Shown one piece after another: positions 1 through 8,602 of a DNA stretch of 64,000 nucleotides (the first letter of the stretch is position 1; the number at the start of each line of letters is the position of its first letter). The translations under genes and the position numbers were made by a program. The notes beneath the pieces are model-generated. The model saw only the letters and a list, made by a program, of their open reading frames with translations. It was not told the origin of the DNA and made no database searches. This stretch comes from Acidobacteriota bacterium (GTDB taxonomy: Bacteria; Acidobacteriota; Terriglobia; Acidiferrales; UBA7541). The stretch is from assembly GCA_013289665.1 (NCBI GenBank), contig JABCZN010000010.1, positions 62,001 through 126,000 of the forward strand, written 5' to 3'.

Positions 1-1034
1 CTTGGATAACGGCGCTCGAGGTCGCGCTCGAGACAGCGGCTGACGATGTCGCTCAGTCCGGCGGGAACGGTCGCGTCAATCTCCGCAAGCGGGACGGCGC
101 GCTCTTGATTGCGCATCAGCAGGCTGGCCATCGCGGTCTCAGCCTTGAAGGGCATCTTCCCGCTTAACAGTTCGTAGAAAATCAGGCCAACGGCAAAGAG
201 GTCCGAGCGCTGGTCCAGGGTTTTTCCCATGGCCTGCTCGGGCGACATGTATTCGATTGTCCCGAGCAGGGCACCGGTTTGCGTCATGCCTTCAGATTGG
301 ACGGAGCGCGCCAGGCCAAAGTCCATCACCAGGATGCGGCCAGACTTGTCGCGCATGATGTTTTGTGGCTTCAGGTCGCGATGGATGATGCCGGCGCTAT
401 GAGCGGCATCGAGGGCCATGCAGACGTGACGTATGATGTCCACGGCTTCATCCGGCGAATATCGTCCGTGTTCCCTGAGCAATTGCCGGAGATCGCTGCC
501 TTCAACAAACTCCATCGTGATGAACTTCACGCCATCGGCTTCCGCCAGATCATAAATGCGGATGACGTTTTTGTGGGTGACCTGGTGAGCGGTGAGGAGT
601 TCCTGTTTGAAACGTGCCAGGATTGCGGGATTGCTGGCCATCTCTGGCCGGATCAGCTTCAGCGCGACCACACGTTCCACTTCGCGGTCGGCAGCTTTGT
701 ACACCGCGCCCATGCCGCCCTCGCCCAGAAGAGCAAGGATTTCGTAACGGCCGCCAAGCACGTCTCCGACCTGCAGGACGACGTTCTGATAAGACGTCAC
801 ATAGGAGCGGGGTCCGCTGGGTGTGCGGACAGAGGTGCCGCCTTCTCGCGAGGCATCCGGATGAATGACCGTCGCTCCCGGGTCGGCAGGAGGCCGCCGC
901 GGTGGCGGGTCGATAAAGGTAGCGCCGCTGTTGTCTAGCGGCACTTCGCTCGATGAGCTCTCGCCCTTGGCCGGCGCGCGCAGTCCGCCACCGGCTTCCT
1001 GACCGCGACCTGGCTTGGGCTTCAAATCGTCCAT
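1..1034 (-). CDS. Serine/threonine protein kinase, 3' part beyond the window
   Basis: Hanks-type kinase read on the minus strand from ATG at 1034; the frame stays open to the left edge, so only about 344 N-terminal residues are seen. A proline- and serine-rich leader of about 90 residues contains two similar threonine motifs (GATFIDPP and GATVIHPD). The kinase domain follows, with glycine loop LGEGGMGAVY, the VALK lysine, catalytic loop HRDLKPQN, DFGLA magnesium loop and the APE-equivalent MSPEQA. All catalytic residues are present. Bacterial kinases of this type usually continue into a transmembrane or sensor domain, which is not visible here. The threonine motifs could be autophosphorylated FHA-docking sites (inference). 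The Shine-Dalgarno is weak, so the exact start is less certain than the family. Confidence 0.93.
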   Translation of the reverse strand, partial: MDDLKPKPGRGQEAGGGLRAPAKGESSSSEVPLDNSGATFIDPPPRRPPADPGATVIHPDASREGGTSVRTPSGPRSYVTSYQNVVLQVGDVLGGRYEILALLGEGGMGAVYKAADREVERVVALKLIRPEMASNPAILARFKQELLTAHQVTHKNVIRIYDLAEADGVKFITMEFVEGSDLRQLLREHGRYSPDEAVDIIRHVCMALDAAHSAGIIHRDLKPQNIMRDKSGRILVMDFGLARSVQSEGMTQTGALLGTIEYMSPEQAMGKTLDQRSDLFAVGLIFYELLSGKMPFKAETAMASLLMRNQERAVPLAEIDATVPAGLSDIVSRCLERDLERRYP

Positions 1035-1150
1035 GAGACTTTAGGGACCCACGCACACCCATATCGCTCGATTGGCAATGGCTGCCCGGGGTCCAACGGC
1101 GTAAGTATATAACGATGCAGACTTTCTAAGCGGGCCAAACTCAAATAGGA

Positions 1151-1212
1151 CGATTGGGCAGGTAACTAATCAGGTTAGTCCCCAATCGCTTACGCGCGTC
1201 CGGGCGTAAGCG
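1151..1212. other. Two consecutive perfect stem-loops in the kinase-pnt intergenic region
   Basis: CGATTGGG (1151-1158) pairs with CCCAATCG (1181-1188), enclosing a smaller ACTAA/TTAGT hairpin. A second 9-bp stem joins 1187-1195 with 1204-1212 around an 8-base loop. The stems share a boundary base or two, so they may alternate. Neither is followed by a T-tract on either strand. They lie downstream of pntB (minus) and upstream of the kinase start, in a 294-base gap with no gene. They could be a mRNA 3' structure for the pnt operon or a leader element for the kinase. Confidence 0.5.
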
Positions 1213-1328
1213 TGGGGATGCTGGGAATCTGTGAGGGGGCGGATTCGGCTTTTAAGGGCGCAACCGGCGGACGAGACGGGCCGGTTGGCCCGCTGTTTTA
1301 GGCGTAGCCCCGTCGGCCTAGGGAGGTT

Positions 1329-2714
1329 CTAGCCGTGGCCGCCCGAGAGTTCCCGCACGATCGAGCCGACGAAATTTTTCGCGTCGCCAAAAAGCATCAG
1401 CGTGCGGTCCAGGTAGTACAACGGGTTGTCTATGCCCGCAAAGCCCGCGGCCATACTGCGCTTGATGACCATGATGGTGCGAGCCTTGTCTACGTCCAGA
1501 ATGGGCATGCCGTAGATGGGACTGGTTTGATCTTCCCTAGCCGCGGGATTCGTGACGTCGTTGGCGCCGATGATCAGGGCGACGTCGGTCTGAGGGAAAT
1601 CTCCGTTGATGTCGTCCATCTCCAGAAGCTTGTCGTAAGGGATGTCGGCTTCGGCGAGAAGCACGTTCATGTGCCCCGGCATTCTCCCGGCAACGGGGTG
1701 AATGCCGAATTTCACGTCCACGCCGCGCTTGGTGAGTGCGTCAAAGAGTTCGCGCACCTTGTGCTGCGCTTGCGCAACGGCCATGCCGTAGCCCGGGACG
1801 ATCACGACTTTGCTGGCCGCGGAAAGAATTCCCGCCGCCTCTTCCGGCGAAGCGCTGCGCACCGGCCGGGTCTCTTTTGCGCCTGCTGCCGCCACTTGTT
1901 CCTGGCCGAACGCGCCGAACAGCACGTTTGTGAAGGACCGGTTCATCGCCTTGGACATGTTCACGGAAAGAATGAACCCCGAAGCCCCGTCCAATGCGCC
2001 CGCGACGATCAGCAATTTACTGCCCAGCACAAACCCCATTGCTGCCGCGGAAAGTCCCGCGTACGAGTTCAACAGCGAGATCACCGTCGGCATGTCCGCG
2101 CCGCCGATCGGAATAATCATCATCACTCCGAATGCCAGCGGGATGCCGATCATGAAGGGAAACAAAAAGGTTTTGTCCGGATCGAGGACCAGAGTCACAC
2201 CGATTCCGACGGCAATCGCAAGCAATCCCAGATTCACTATATTCTGGCCCTTGTACGTTATGGGCCGCTGCGGCAGCACTTCCTGAAGTTTTCCCGCAGC
2301 CATCAAGCTGCCGGTGAAGGTGAGAGCGCCCAGAATCACTTCGAGCGAAAGCACGCCCATCATGAATCGAGGGACGTGCGGCGCGCGGATGTAGAATTCC
2401 GCCGTGCCCACCAGCGTGACGCACAGTGCGCCGAACGCATGGCTGAGCGCGGTTCGTTGCGGCACCGCAGTCATGGCCACGCGGCCGAGCGGGACGCCGA
2501 TAATCGTGCCGAGCACCAGGCCAATGGCGATCCACCGGTAATCGACGATGCCCTTGTGCAGCAGCGTTCCTGCAATCGCCAGCAGCATGCCCACTTCACC
2601 GGCCCAGACGCCCCTGCGCGCGGTGACGGGAGAACTCAGCCATTTCAAGGAGAGAACGAAAAGCGCGGTGGCGATCAGGTAGGTTATTTCAAGAATGTTT
2701 TCGCTCGCGAACAT
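1329..2714 (-). CDS. pntB: NAD(P) transhydrogenase subunit beta
   Basis: Membrane and NADP(H)-binding subunit of proton-translocating transhydrogenase, which uses the proton gradient to reduce NADP+ with NADH. The 461 residues match the usual length. About eight hydrophobic helices occupy the first 270 residues, followed by the soluble domain III with the nucleotide-binding stretch VPGYGMAVAQAQH and the GANDVTNPAAR motif. It is the last gene of a three-gene minus-strand operon and starts 5 bases after pntAB. Nothing in the sequence suggests loss of function. Confidence 0.97.
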   Translation of the reverse strand: MFASENILEITYLIATALFVLSLKWLSSPVTARRGVWAGEVGMLLAIAGTLLHKGIVDYRWIAIGLVLGTIIGVPLGRVAMTAVPQRTALSHAFGALCVTLVGTAEFYIRAPHVPRFMMGVLSLEVILGALTFTGSLMAAGKLQEVLPQRPITYKGQNIVNLGLLAIAVGIGVTLVLDPDKTFLFPFMIGIPLAFGVMMIIPIGGADMPTVISLLNSYAGLSAAAMGFVLGSKLLIVAGALDGASGFILSVNMSKAMNRSFTNVLFGAFGQEQVAAAGAKETRPVRSASPEEAAGILSAASKVVIVPGYGMAVAQAQHKVRELFDALTKRGVDVKFGIHPVAGRMPGHMNVLLAEADIPYDKLLEMDDINGDFPQTDVALIIGANDVTNPAAREDQTSPIYGMPILDVDKARTIMVIKRSMAAGFAGIDNPLYYLDRTLMLFGDAKNFVGSIVRELSGGHG

Positions 2715-2719
2715 GATGG

Positions 2720-3016
2720 TTACGGTTTCCTCGGGCCGCTGGCTTTGAACATTTTCAGCATCCGGTCGGTGATCATGAAGCCGCCCACGATGTTGCTGGT
2801 GGCGGCGATGATGGCGATGGTGCCCAGGATTTTCGCGAAATTGCTTTTGCCTTCGCCGGCCAGGATGATTGCGCCGACGACCGCGATGGCGTCCAGCGCA
2901 TTCGTGAGGGACATCAGCGGCGTGTGCAGGAGGGGCGAGACTCGGCGGATTACTTCAAAGCCGATAAACGCGGCCAGCAGGAATACGTACAAACCTGTAA
3001 CCAGATCCAGTTGCAT
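2720..3016 (-). CDS. pntAB: NAD(P) transhydrogenase subunit alpha part 2 (membrane part)
   Basis: A 98-residue membrane protein with three to four hydrophobic segments (near residues 5-20, 40-57 and 63-85). It corresponds to the C-terminal membrane part of E. coli PntA, encoded separately as in many bacteria with a split alpha subunit. Its ATG overlaps the TGA of pntAA by one base (TGATG), and pntB follows after 5 bases, so translation of the three subunits is probably coupled. The conserved GFEVIRRVSPLLHTPLMS stretch supports the call. Confidence 0.95.
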   Translation of the reverse strand: MQLDLVTGLYVFLLAAFIGFEVIRRVSPLLHTPLMSLTNALDAIAVVGAIILAGEGKSNFAKILGTIAIIAATSNIVGGFMITDRMLKMFKASGPRKP

Positions 3017-4203
3017 CAGGCCCCTCCTCCGGCTGGCGCGGCCTGCAGCGCCGGCATCGAGAAAAATTCCCTCACGCGCGCGTTCACAATGCCGCCGTCC
3101 TCTGTCACCAGTGTCTCGCGCATGATTTCGTCCTGCAGGTTCAGTTGCAGCTTGCCGTCCTTCACCACGTGCAGCAGGAAAGAGGTGATGTTTCTGGCGA
3201 ACATCTGGCTGGCGTGATACGGCACCGTTCCAGCGAGGTTGTATTCGCCGATGATGGTGACGTCGTGAGCCACGATGACTTCATCCGGCCTCGTCAATTC
3301 GCAATTGCCGCCGCGTTCCGCCGCCAGATCGACGATCACTGAGCCGGGTGACATGCGTTCGACCATCTCTCTTGTTACCAGCACCGGGGATTTTTTGCCG
3401 GGAATGACCGCGGCCGTAATCACGACATCGCTTTCGGCGATGACGTTTCCCAGCAGTTCGCGTTGCTTCTGGTAAAAGCTTTCGTCCTGCGCTTTTGCGT
3501 AGCCGCTGGCGTCCTGCGCGTCTGTCGCTTCGACCGCAAGTTCGACGAAACGCCCGCCGAGGCTCTGTACCTGCTCCTTGGACGCGGGTCGCATGTCGTA
3601 AGCGGAAGCTACCGCGCCCAGTCGTCGTGCCGTCGCGATGGCCTGGAGACCCGCGACGCCCGCGCCGATGATCAGCACGCGCGCCGGAGCGATGGTGCCC
3701 GCTGCGGTCGTCAGCATTGGACACATGCGCGGAAGAGTGTCCGCCGCCAGCAACACTGCCTTGTACCCGCAGATTGTGGCCATCGAGGAGAGCACATCCA
3801 TGCTTTGGGCGCGCGTGATGCGCGGCATGAGTTCCACGGCAAAAGAGGTGACCCCGCGTTCGGCAATTTCCTGCAGGGTTTTCAGCGTTCCCAACGGGCG
3901 CAAAAAGCCCATCAGCACCTGGCCCTTCTGAAGCAGCGGCAGATCCACGTTTCCGTTCTTGTCGTTCGCGCCGTAGCAAAGAAACTGCACGATGATGTCG
4001 GCTGCGCGGAAGACTTCGGCGCGATCGGCCGCCAGCCTCGCGCCTTTTTCCAGATATTCCTTGTCGGGATAGCCGGCGGCGTGGCCTGCGCCGGCCTCCA
4101 CGAGCACCTCGAGGCCTGCTTTTTTCAGGTTGGAGATGACGGCAGGGACCAGCGCCACACGCCGTTCTTTCGGGTAGATTTCCCGGGGTACACCAACGAT
4201 CAT
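3016..4203 (-). CDS. pntAA: NAD(P) transhydrogenase subunit alpha part 1 (NAD-binding)
   Basis: Soluble NAD(H)-binding domain I of the transhydrogenase, related to alanine dehydrogenase. The protein begins MIVGVPREIYPKERRVALVP, typical of the family, and contains the Rossmann motif GAGVAGLQAIATARRLGA and the mobile-loop region around MSPGSVIVDLAAERGGNCE. The start at 4203 is preferred over an upstream ATG at 4317 because AGGAGG lies just upstream and the family begins here; this gives 395 residues. First gene of the pntAA-pntAB-pntB operon. Confidence 0.96.
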   Translation of the reverse strand: MIVGVPREIYPKERRVALVPAVISNLKKAGLEVLVEAGAGHAAGYPDKEYLEKGARLAADRAEVFRAADIIVQFLCYGANDKNGNVDLPLLQKGQVLMGFLRPLGTLKTLQEIAERGVTSFAVELMPRITRAQSMDVLSSMATICGYKAVLLAADTLPRMCPMLTTAAGTIAPARVLIIGAGVAGLQAIATARRLGAVASAYDMRPASKEQVQSLGGRFVELAVEATDAQDASGYAKAQDESFYQKQRELLGNVIAESDVVITAAVIPGKKSPVLVTREMVERMSPGSVIVDLAAERGGNCELTRPDEVIVAHDVTIIGEYNLAGTVPYHASQMFARNITSFLLHVVKDGKLQLNLQDEIMRETLVTEDGGIVNARVREFFSMPALQAAPAGGGA

Positions 4204-4744
4204 GCGCCCTCCTTCCAGAAGGTCCTTGCTATAGATGCGGAAAATTCGCGGCTGGATATCGTTTTCATGTTTCCTCTTCCGCGCATCCGCACTCTTGTCT
4301 CCGGCTGTAAATTGCAACTTCGCTTGCTTAGCATTGTTCTTGCGGAATCGGGGGCGGAGCGAGTGCCCCTGTTCTGGGAAAGGCTGTTGATCTCAAATTC
4401 GAAACGCCCTGTTCGAGATGCGTCGCATTGCGTCAACAGCGGAATTCTATCTCTAATGTCCGGTTGGGGACAAGGCGGCGCATCCCTGAACGGCTATCTC
4501 GGAACTTTAGCGGGGCGGTCGTGATGCGAGCTGAATCTGGCTCCCTGGTGCACCTTCTGGAGTCACAGGGTTATAGGCACCTATTTTCGAGTGACGAAGT
4601 CCCGAGGGCAAGGTGCCCTGCGGTGCGAGCGCGACTCGGTCGCAAGCGTAATCGCATCGCGTTCGCCCGGATCACGCTGACGGCCAAATTTCTAGGTGAA
4701 AACATTTGCGGTTTTTGTTAACATGAATGTGTGTGAGCTCAAGG
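4204..4744. other. Intergenic region, no convincing gene
   Basis: About 540 bases between the divergently transcribed pnt operon and the PIN-domain gene. It should carry the pnt promoter and the promoter of the toxin-antitoxin pair. Short open frames on both strands have no recognisable protein features. I see no RNA gene here. Confidence 0.5.
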
Positions 4745-5260
4745 ATGATTATTGCGGATGCGTCGGTGCTTATTGCAGTCGCGAAAATGCGCATGCTTGA
4801 CCTGCTCAACGCAGTGTATGGTCACGTTTTGATCGGGCCCCAGGTTAAAGCTGAGACCGTTGATGCGGGCAAGAGAATTTCAGCTCCAGGCGTGGAGCGC
4901 ATTGAAAAGGCGCTGGATGATGGTTGGCTTCAAGTTGCGCAACTCTCATCGAAGGAAAAGAGCACGACGCACAGCATCGTTTCAAAGGGGGGCCTCGACG
5001 CAGGCGAGGCCGAGTCCCTCGCCCTAGCTAGCTCTCGCAGACTCATGGTCATTCTGGATGACAGGGCGGCCCGATCATTTGCTGAGGTTATGGGGGTCAC
5101 GTTCCTGGGCACTGCGGGAGTGCTGTTCCACGCATTTGTGAAAAAACATTTGACTCTGGCTGAACTCGAGGATGCGGTTGAGGCGTTGAGTCAGACAATC
5201 TGGCTTGCGCCATCCGTTGTTGCAAACGTATTGAAGAAAGCTCGGGAGGCCGACCGATGA
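4745..5260 (+). CDS. PIN-domain protein, DUF3368-like, probable toxin
   Basis: A 171-residue protein starting MIIADASVLIAVAK, the first acidic strand of a PIN ribonuclease fold. Further acidic residues occur in GGLDAGEAESLALA and VILDDRAARSFAE, typical of the DUF3368 branch of PIN toxins. The predicted role is metal-dependent RNA cleavage neutralised by the downstream partner. The start at 4745 is chosen over GTG/ATG codons up to 18 bases upstream because PIN domains begin directly with this strand. The stop overlaps the start of the UPF0175 gene by four bases (ATGA), so the two are translationally coupled. The toxin-first order is less common for this pairing. Confidence 0.85.
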   Translation: MIIADASVLIAVAKMRMLDLLNAVYGHVLIGPQVKAETVDAGKRISAPGVERIEKALDDGWLQVAQLSSKEKSTTHSIVSKGGLDAGEAESLALASSRRLMVILDDRAARSFAEVMGVTFLGTAGVLFHAFVKKHLTLAELEDAVEALSQTIWLAPSVVANVLKKAREADR

Positions 5261-5577
5261 AAAAGGAACAAATGGTGGGAACGAGGCTGCCTGACACAGT
5301 GGTTCGGGACCTCGAAGCAATCGAGCAAGTCGAGCAAGCCGACCGGTCGACAACTGTAAGAAAGCTCCTCTCTCAGGCAATACAAGACTGGAAGCTGGAT
5401 CACTATTCGCGTCTATATGGTAGCGGCAAGCTCACCCTGGCACGTGCTGCCCGTGAGGCGCGAGTCTCTCTCTGGGAGATGATGGATTATGTGAAAACCA
5501 AGAAAATCACCGCACAATATGACCTTGAGGATTTTCAGCGAGATCTGAAAACCGTCGCGGCTGGTGAAACGCGGTAA
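5257..5577 (+). CDS. UPF0175 family protein, probable antitoxin
   Basis: A 106-residue protein. The N-terminal half (TRLPDTVVRDLEAIEQVEQADRS then TTVRKLL) reads as a ribbon-helix-helix DNA-binding segment. The C-terminal half (AAREARVSLWEMMDYVK with YDLEDFQRDL) is the characteristic UPF0175 segment. It overlaps the PIN gene by four bases and is expected to bind both the PIN protein and the shared promoter. The partner assignment rests on this overlap and on the known frequent pairing of UPF0175 with DUF3368. Confidence 0.85.
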   Translation: MKKEQMVGTRLPDTVVRDLEAIEQVEQADRSTTVRKLLSQAIQDWKLDHYSRLYGSGKLTLARAAREARVSLWEMMDYVKTKKITAQYDLEDFQRDLKTVAAGETR

Positions 5578-5936
5578 GCGCAAGAAAATGCTTCGCTACA
5601 CGAAAGGGCTGCGGGGCAGTCACAATTGCGATCACACGCGGGCTCAGCGAACTCGAAGAAGAGCTCCGCGGACTTGTTGTACCTTGCATGGTTGCTGGGG
5701 ACATATTGGTGGCAAGAAAAACGATAAATGGGGATGCTGGAAAACTCTGTTAATTGACGCTAGATAAACGAGCTATGTGACTTGAAATTTCTCTATTAAC
5801 AGCCGAATGCTCTACCATTGAGCTACCGAGGCTCATTTCCCTTTTGTGCTGCTTACGGAGCATTTTCAAGCAAAGGTTGGGGACATCCCTGGAGGCCGGA
5901 TGCGCCGACGCTTGAACAGTTGGCCGGGAAATGCGG
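5578..5936. other. Gap containing a tRNA-Asn fragment and decayed sequence
   Basis: About 360 bases between the UPF0175 gene and the next CDS. A stop-free stretch at about 5583-5756 (plus strand) reads ...GAVTIAITRGLSELEEELRG... but has no clear start, and I do not recognise it. It may be a remnant gene. A truncated tRNA-Asn lies at 5796-5832 on the minus strand. Confidence 0.4.
5796..5832 (-). pseudogene. 5' half of a tRNA-Asn(GTT) gene, broken at the anticodon loop
   Basis: Read on the minus strand from 5832: acceptor strand GCCTCGG, T8-A9, D-arm GCTC-AATGGTA-GAGC, anticodon strand TTCGG, and loop CTGTTAA with anticodon GTT. Beyond the loop the sequence is TAGAG, which cannot pair with TTCGG, and no T-arm or 3' acceptor strand follows or occurs nearby. 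This is a 3'-truncated tRNA-Asn, the kind of scar left at an attachment site or by a deletion. A group I intron in the anticodon loop is an alternative, but no 3' exon was found close by. Confidence 0.75.
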
Positions 5937-8492
5937 CTAGTGCAAATTCTCGTAGACAGACCGCGCTTCACGAAGCCTTTTGAGGACCAATTCTTTTTCG
6001 GCTGTCGAATTCCAGTCCGGGTATTGCGAGGTAATCTCGATCGTCCGGTCAATCCACGCCACGAAATATTCCGCGGCTTCTTTGGAGTAGGCTCGCTTTC
6101 CAGCGATGCTTACGTACACGGGGCTCGTCGTCGCGTAAGTGTAGTTGTCCATCACGGGGTATCTGGCTTTTTCGCTCGAAGCGCGAAGGACGCACCAGCC
6201 GCTTTCTTCGAGCGGCAGGGAGCCTTTGATGTCGGCGGATTCTTTTGTTGTGCCGGTCGGCAAAGTTTGCGCGACTTTTCCGTTGCAGACGACCTCCAGG
6301 TGGTCCACGGGCACAATCGATCGCAATTTCGCGCTGAAGGGAACTGCTGCCTGCGGGGAATCAAATTTCAATTCGCTTCCCACCATTTCCCCGCCCAGCT
6401 TGAATTCAATCAGCGGGCCGTTCGTTGCGAACGTCCGGCCCAGTCTGATTCCATCCAGCCACTCCTTCAGGTTCAGAGGCCAAACCGGGACCCAGACGTA
6501 GACCCGATCAAAACCCACCCCGCCGCGAATCGGAGCAGCGTAATTTGCCGTCGCATCCGTTCCGGCGCCCGCCGGCAATTTGTATCCGAGGTTCAGCAGT
6601 TTGTACCAGACCTCCGCAGAGGATTTGTGATCGCTGAAACCCACGATCTCCATGTAATCCAATTTTCCGAGAGCCACGTCCACCGGCAATTCATCGGTGA
6701 TGCTCTCGGCCGGCTTTCTGAACGGGTCCGGCACCGCATCAAACGGATGCACCGCTCCGACCAAAGCGCCCTCGGCGTGCGCCATGTCGTAAACATCCGC
6801 GTTCATCGGATACAAACTTGCCGCCGCTGTATTCGGATATCCCGCGTACCCAGGCAGGAGCAGATGATTCTTTATGTCGAGCAGCCCCCGGTGTCCCCAG
6901 TAGCTCGTATGAAATTCCTGCCCTCGCAGGATCGCGCTGTCCTTCCCGGTGATCGTGTCAGAACTCGTTTCGCTCGAGGCAATATCGGGGAATCTTTGTT
7001 CCTTGTTGACGATCAGATTGTTCACTACCGACAGATCTTCGCTTTCGGCCTGAATTTGTAACTCCTCGCTATCTACTTTGTAGGCTCCGCCATAATTCAT
7101 GTGGACGTGCATATCGCCGCTGATCCAGTGTCCCTCGGTCTCGCTTCGCCAGCTGGTCCGTCGCAACTCGACTTCAACTTTTTTTGTCTCGCCTGCCATG
7201 ATCTCGACGAACCTGCCCTCCGCGTTGCTTTCCAGTCCCCTGGTCACCTCAATCTCATATTTACCGGCGGGGACGCGAATGGAGCTACCCCTGAAGGGCG
7301 AATAGAAATAGTGCCGTTCAAAGGGGCGTTCCGAGCGGTCGAATCCGTCGTCGGCATGAATCCAGGCGTCATCGGGAGCATAGAAGCGCCCCTTTTCGCC
7401 GGTAACAGAGACCCTCGCGTAGGCAGGCTTGCCCTCCTCCCGGGCATAAATTTCCAGCAAGGCCCAATCCTGGGGATGCTTTCGATTGCGCAAACCAAGC
7501 TCGTGCCGTTCCCCCGATGGAATATTCTGAACCAGGATGTTCGCATTTCCTTGGGCGTCGGAGACAAAGGCAATGCTGTTTCCATCTGGCGACCATCGCG
7601 GAGTCGTCTCGTCCCAGTCGCCGTAGGAAAGCGGAAATGCGTCGCCGCCTTTTGCGGGCATCAGCCACAGATTCTGCCGCTGGCGGCCGAGATAGGAGCT
7701 GTAGATCATGCGGGAGCCGTCGGGGGAGAAGTCGGGGCGGGCCCTCCAGCTGGTTTCCTCGTAGTGAATCTCGCGCGCTCGGGCGCCGGGTTCGGCCTTC
7801 ATCAGCCAGAAGCCGCCGGTGCCGTGAATGTGGCCGCGGTTGGAGACGAAGAGAATCTCTTTCCCGTCGCGCGTCCAGGCCGGATTGATTTCCATGTCGT
7901 AGGGGCTGTAGTAGTAGCGGGGCAGCGGAGTCTTCGTTTCGCCCGTGAGCCGCACGACGTTTTCGAGCGCGCCGTTTCCTACCTCGGCCATGAAAACGTG
8001 GAACCGCCGGTTATATTGCGTGGAAACCCAAACGATCTTTCCTCCATCGGGCGACCATCGCGGCTCCACATTGACGGCCCCTGCGCTGGTGAGTTGGTTC
8101 GTTTTGCCAGTTGCCAGATCCAGCAGCCAAAGCTCCATCGCGTCTTTCTGGTAGGAGACGTAGACAACACTTTTCCCGTCCGGCGACCAATCGGGCTGGT
8201 AGTCGTAGCCCGCTCCGTCTGTAAGCTGCGCGGCGACTTCGGAATCGAGTTTCTGCCGCCACAGCGAGCCCGCCATCGAATAAATCAGCTCTTTCGAGTC
8301 TGGCCCCCAGGCGAGGCTGCTCGGGCCGCTCGTCAACTGCGGCAGATAGAGTTCGCGGAAATAATAAGGATGCGGTTCGTCAATCTGGGGCAGGACGGGA
8401 CGGCGTTGCGCGCAGGCGGGGGTCAGAAACAGGGCGAGCAGGAAATACTGGAATTTCAGGATTCGCGTCAACGCAATCCTCCCGGACGGCAT
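5937..8492 (-). CDS. Exported TolB-propeller protein with CehA/McbA-type metallohydrolase domain
   Basis: About 851 residues. A signal peptide (hydrophobic FQYFLLALFLTPACAQ) is followed by a TolB/WD40-like propeller with repeated WSPDGK-type motifs (about residues 50-390). After a linker, a C-terminal CehA/McbA family domain carries the PHP-like metal motif GDMHVHMNYGG and later AVHPFD. Members with known function hydrolyse esters or carbamates, but the substrate here cannot be told. A GTG at 8528 would add 12 residues; the ATG at 8492 gives a more normal signal-peptide n-region. It lies about 110 bases downstream of the molybdenum hydroxylase gene on the same strand, so the two may be cotranscribed. 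Confidence 0.85.
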   Translation of the reverse strand: MPSGRIALTRILKFQYFLLALFLTPACAQRRPVLPQIDEPHPYYFRELYLPQLTSGPSSLAWGPDSKELIYSMAGSLWRQKLDSEVAAQLTDGAGYDYQPDWSPDGKSVVYVSYQKDAMELWLLDLATGKTNQLTSAGAVNVEPRWSPDGGKIVWVSTQYNRRFHVFMAEVGNGALENVVRLTGETKTPLPRYYYSPYDMEINPAWTRDGKEILFVSNRGHIHGTGGFWLMKAEPGARAREIHYEETSWRARPDFSPDGSRMIYSSYLGRQRQNLWLMPAKGGDAFPLSYGDWDETTPRWSPDGNSIAFVSDAQGNANILVQNIPSGERHELGLRNRKHPQDWALLEIYAREEGKPAYARVSVTGEKGRFYAPDDAWIHADDGFDRSERPFERHYFYSPFRGSSIRVPAGKYEIEVTRGLESNAEGRFVEIMAGETKKVEVELRRTSWRSETEGHWISGDMHVHMNYGGAYKVDSEELQIQAESEDLSVVNNLIVNKEQRFPDIASSETSSDTITGKDSAILRGQEFHTSYWGHRGLLDIKNHLLLPGYAGYPNTAAASLYPMNADVYDMAHAEGALVGAVHPFDAVPDPFRKPAESITDELPVDVALGKLDYMEIVGFSDHKSSAEVWYKLLNLGYKLPAGAGTDATANYAAPIRGGVGFDRVYVWVPVWPLNLKEWLDGIRLGRTFATNGPLIEFKLGGEMVGSELKFDSPQAAVPFSAKLRSIVPVDHLEVVCNGKVAQTLPTGTTKESADIKGSLPLEESGWCVLRASSEKARYPVMDNYTYATTSPVYVSIAGKRAYSKEAAEYFVAWIDRTIEITSQYPDWNSTAEKELVLKRLREARSVYENLH

Positions 8493-8602
8493 ACTACGCC
8501 AAAAAGGAAAAGGGCGCAGCCTCGCCACGCCCTGTACCTGAATTTCCGCACCCGCTCTTCCCTGAAACTTAAAACGAACAACTTAAAACCGGCAGCTCTG
8601 CC

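Noticed and set aside
1335..3125. A long plus-strand open frame across pntB and pntAB
   Set aside because: It is histidine-, arginine- and glutamine-rich without domains and lies antisense to clear pnt genes. Long antisense frames are common at this G+C content.
4428..4721. A 97-codon plus-strand frame before the PIN gene
   Set aside because: It is arginine-rich with no family features and no good ribosome binding site, and is probably non-coding promoter DNA.
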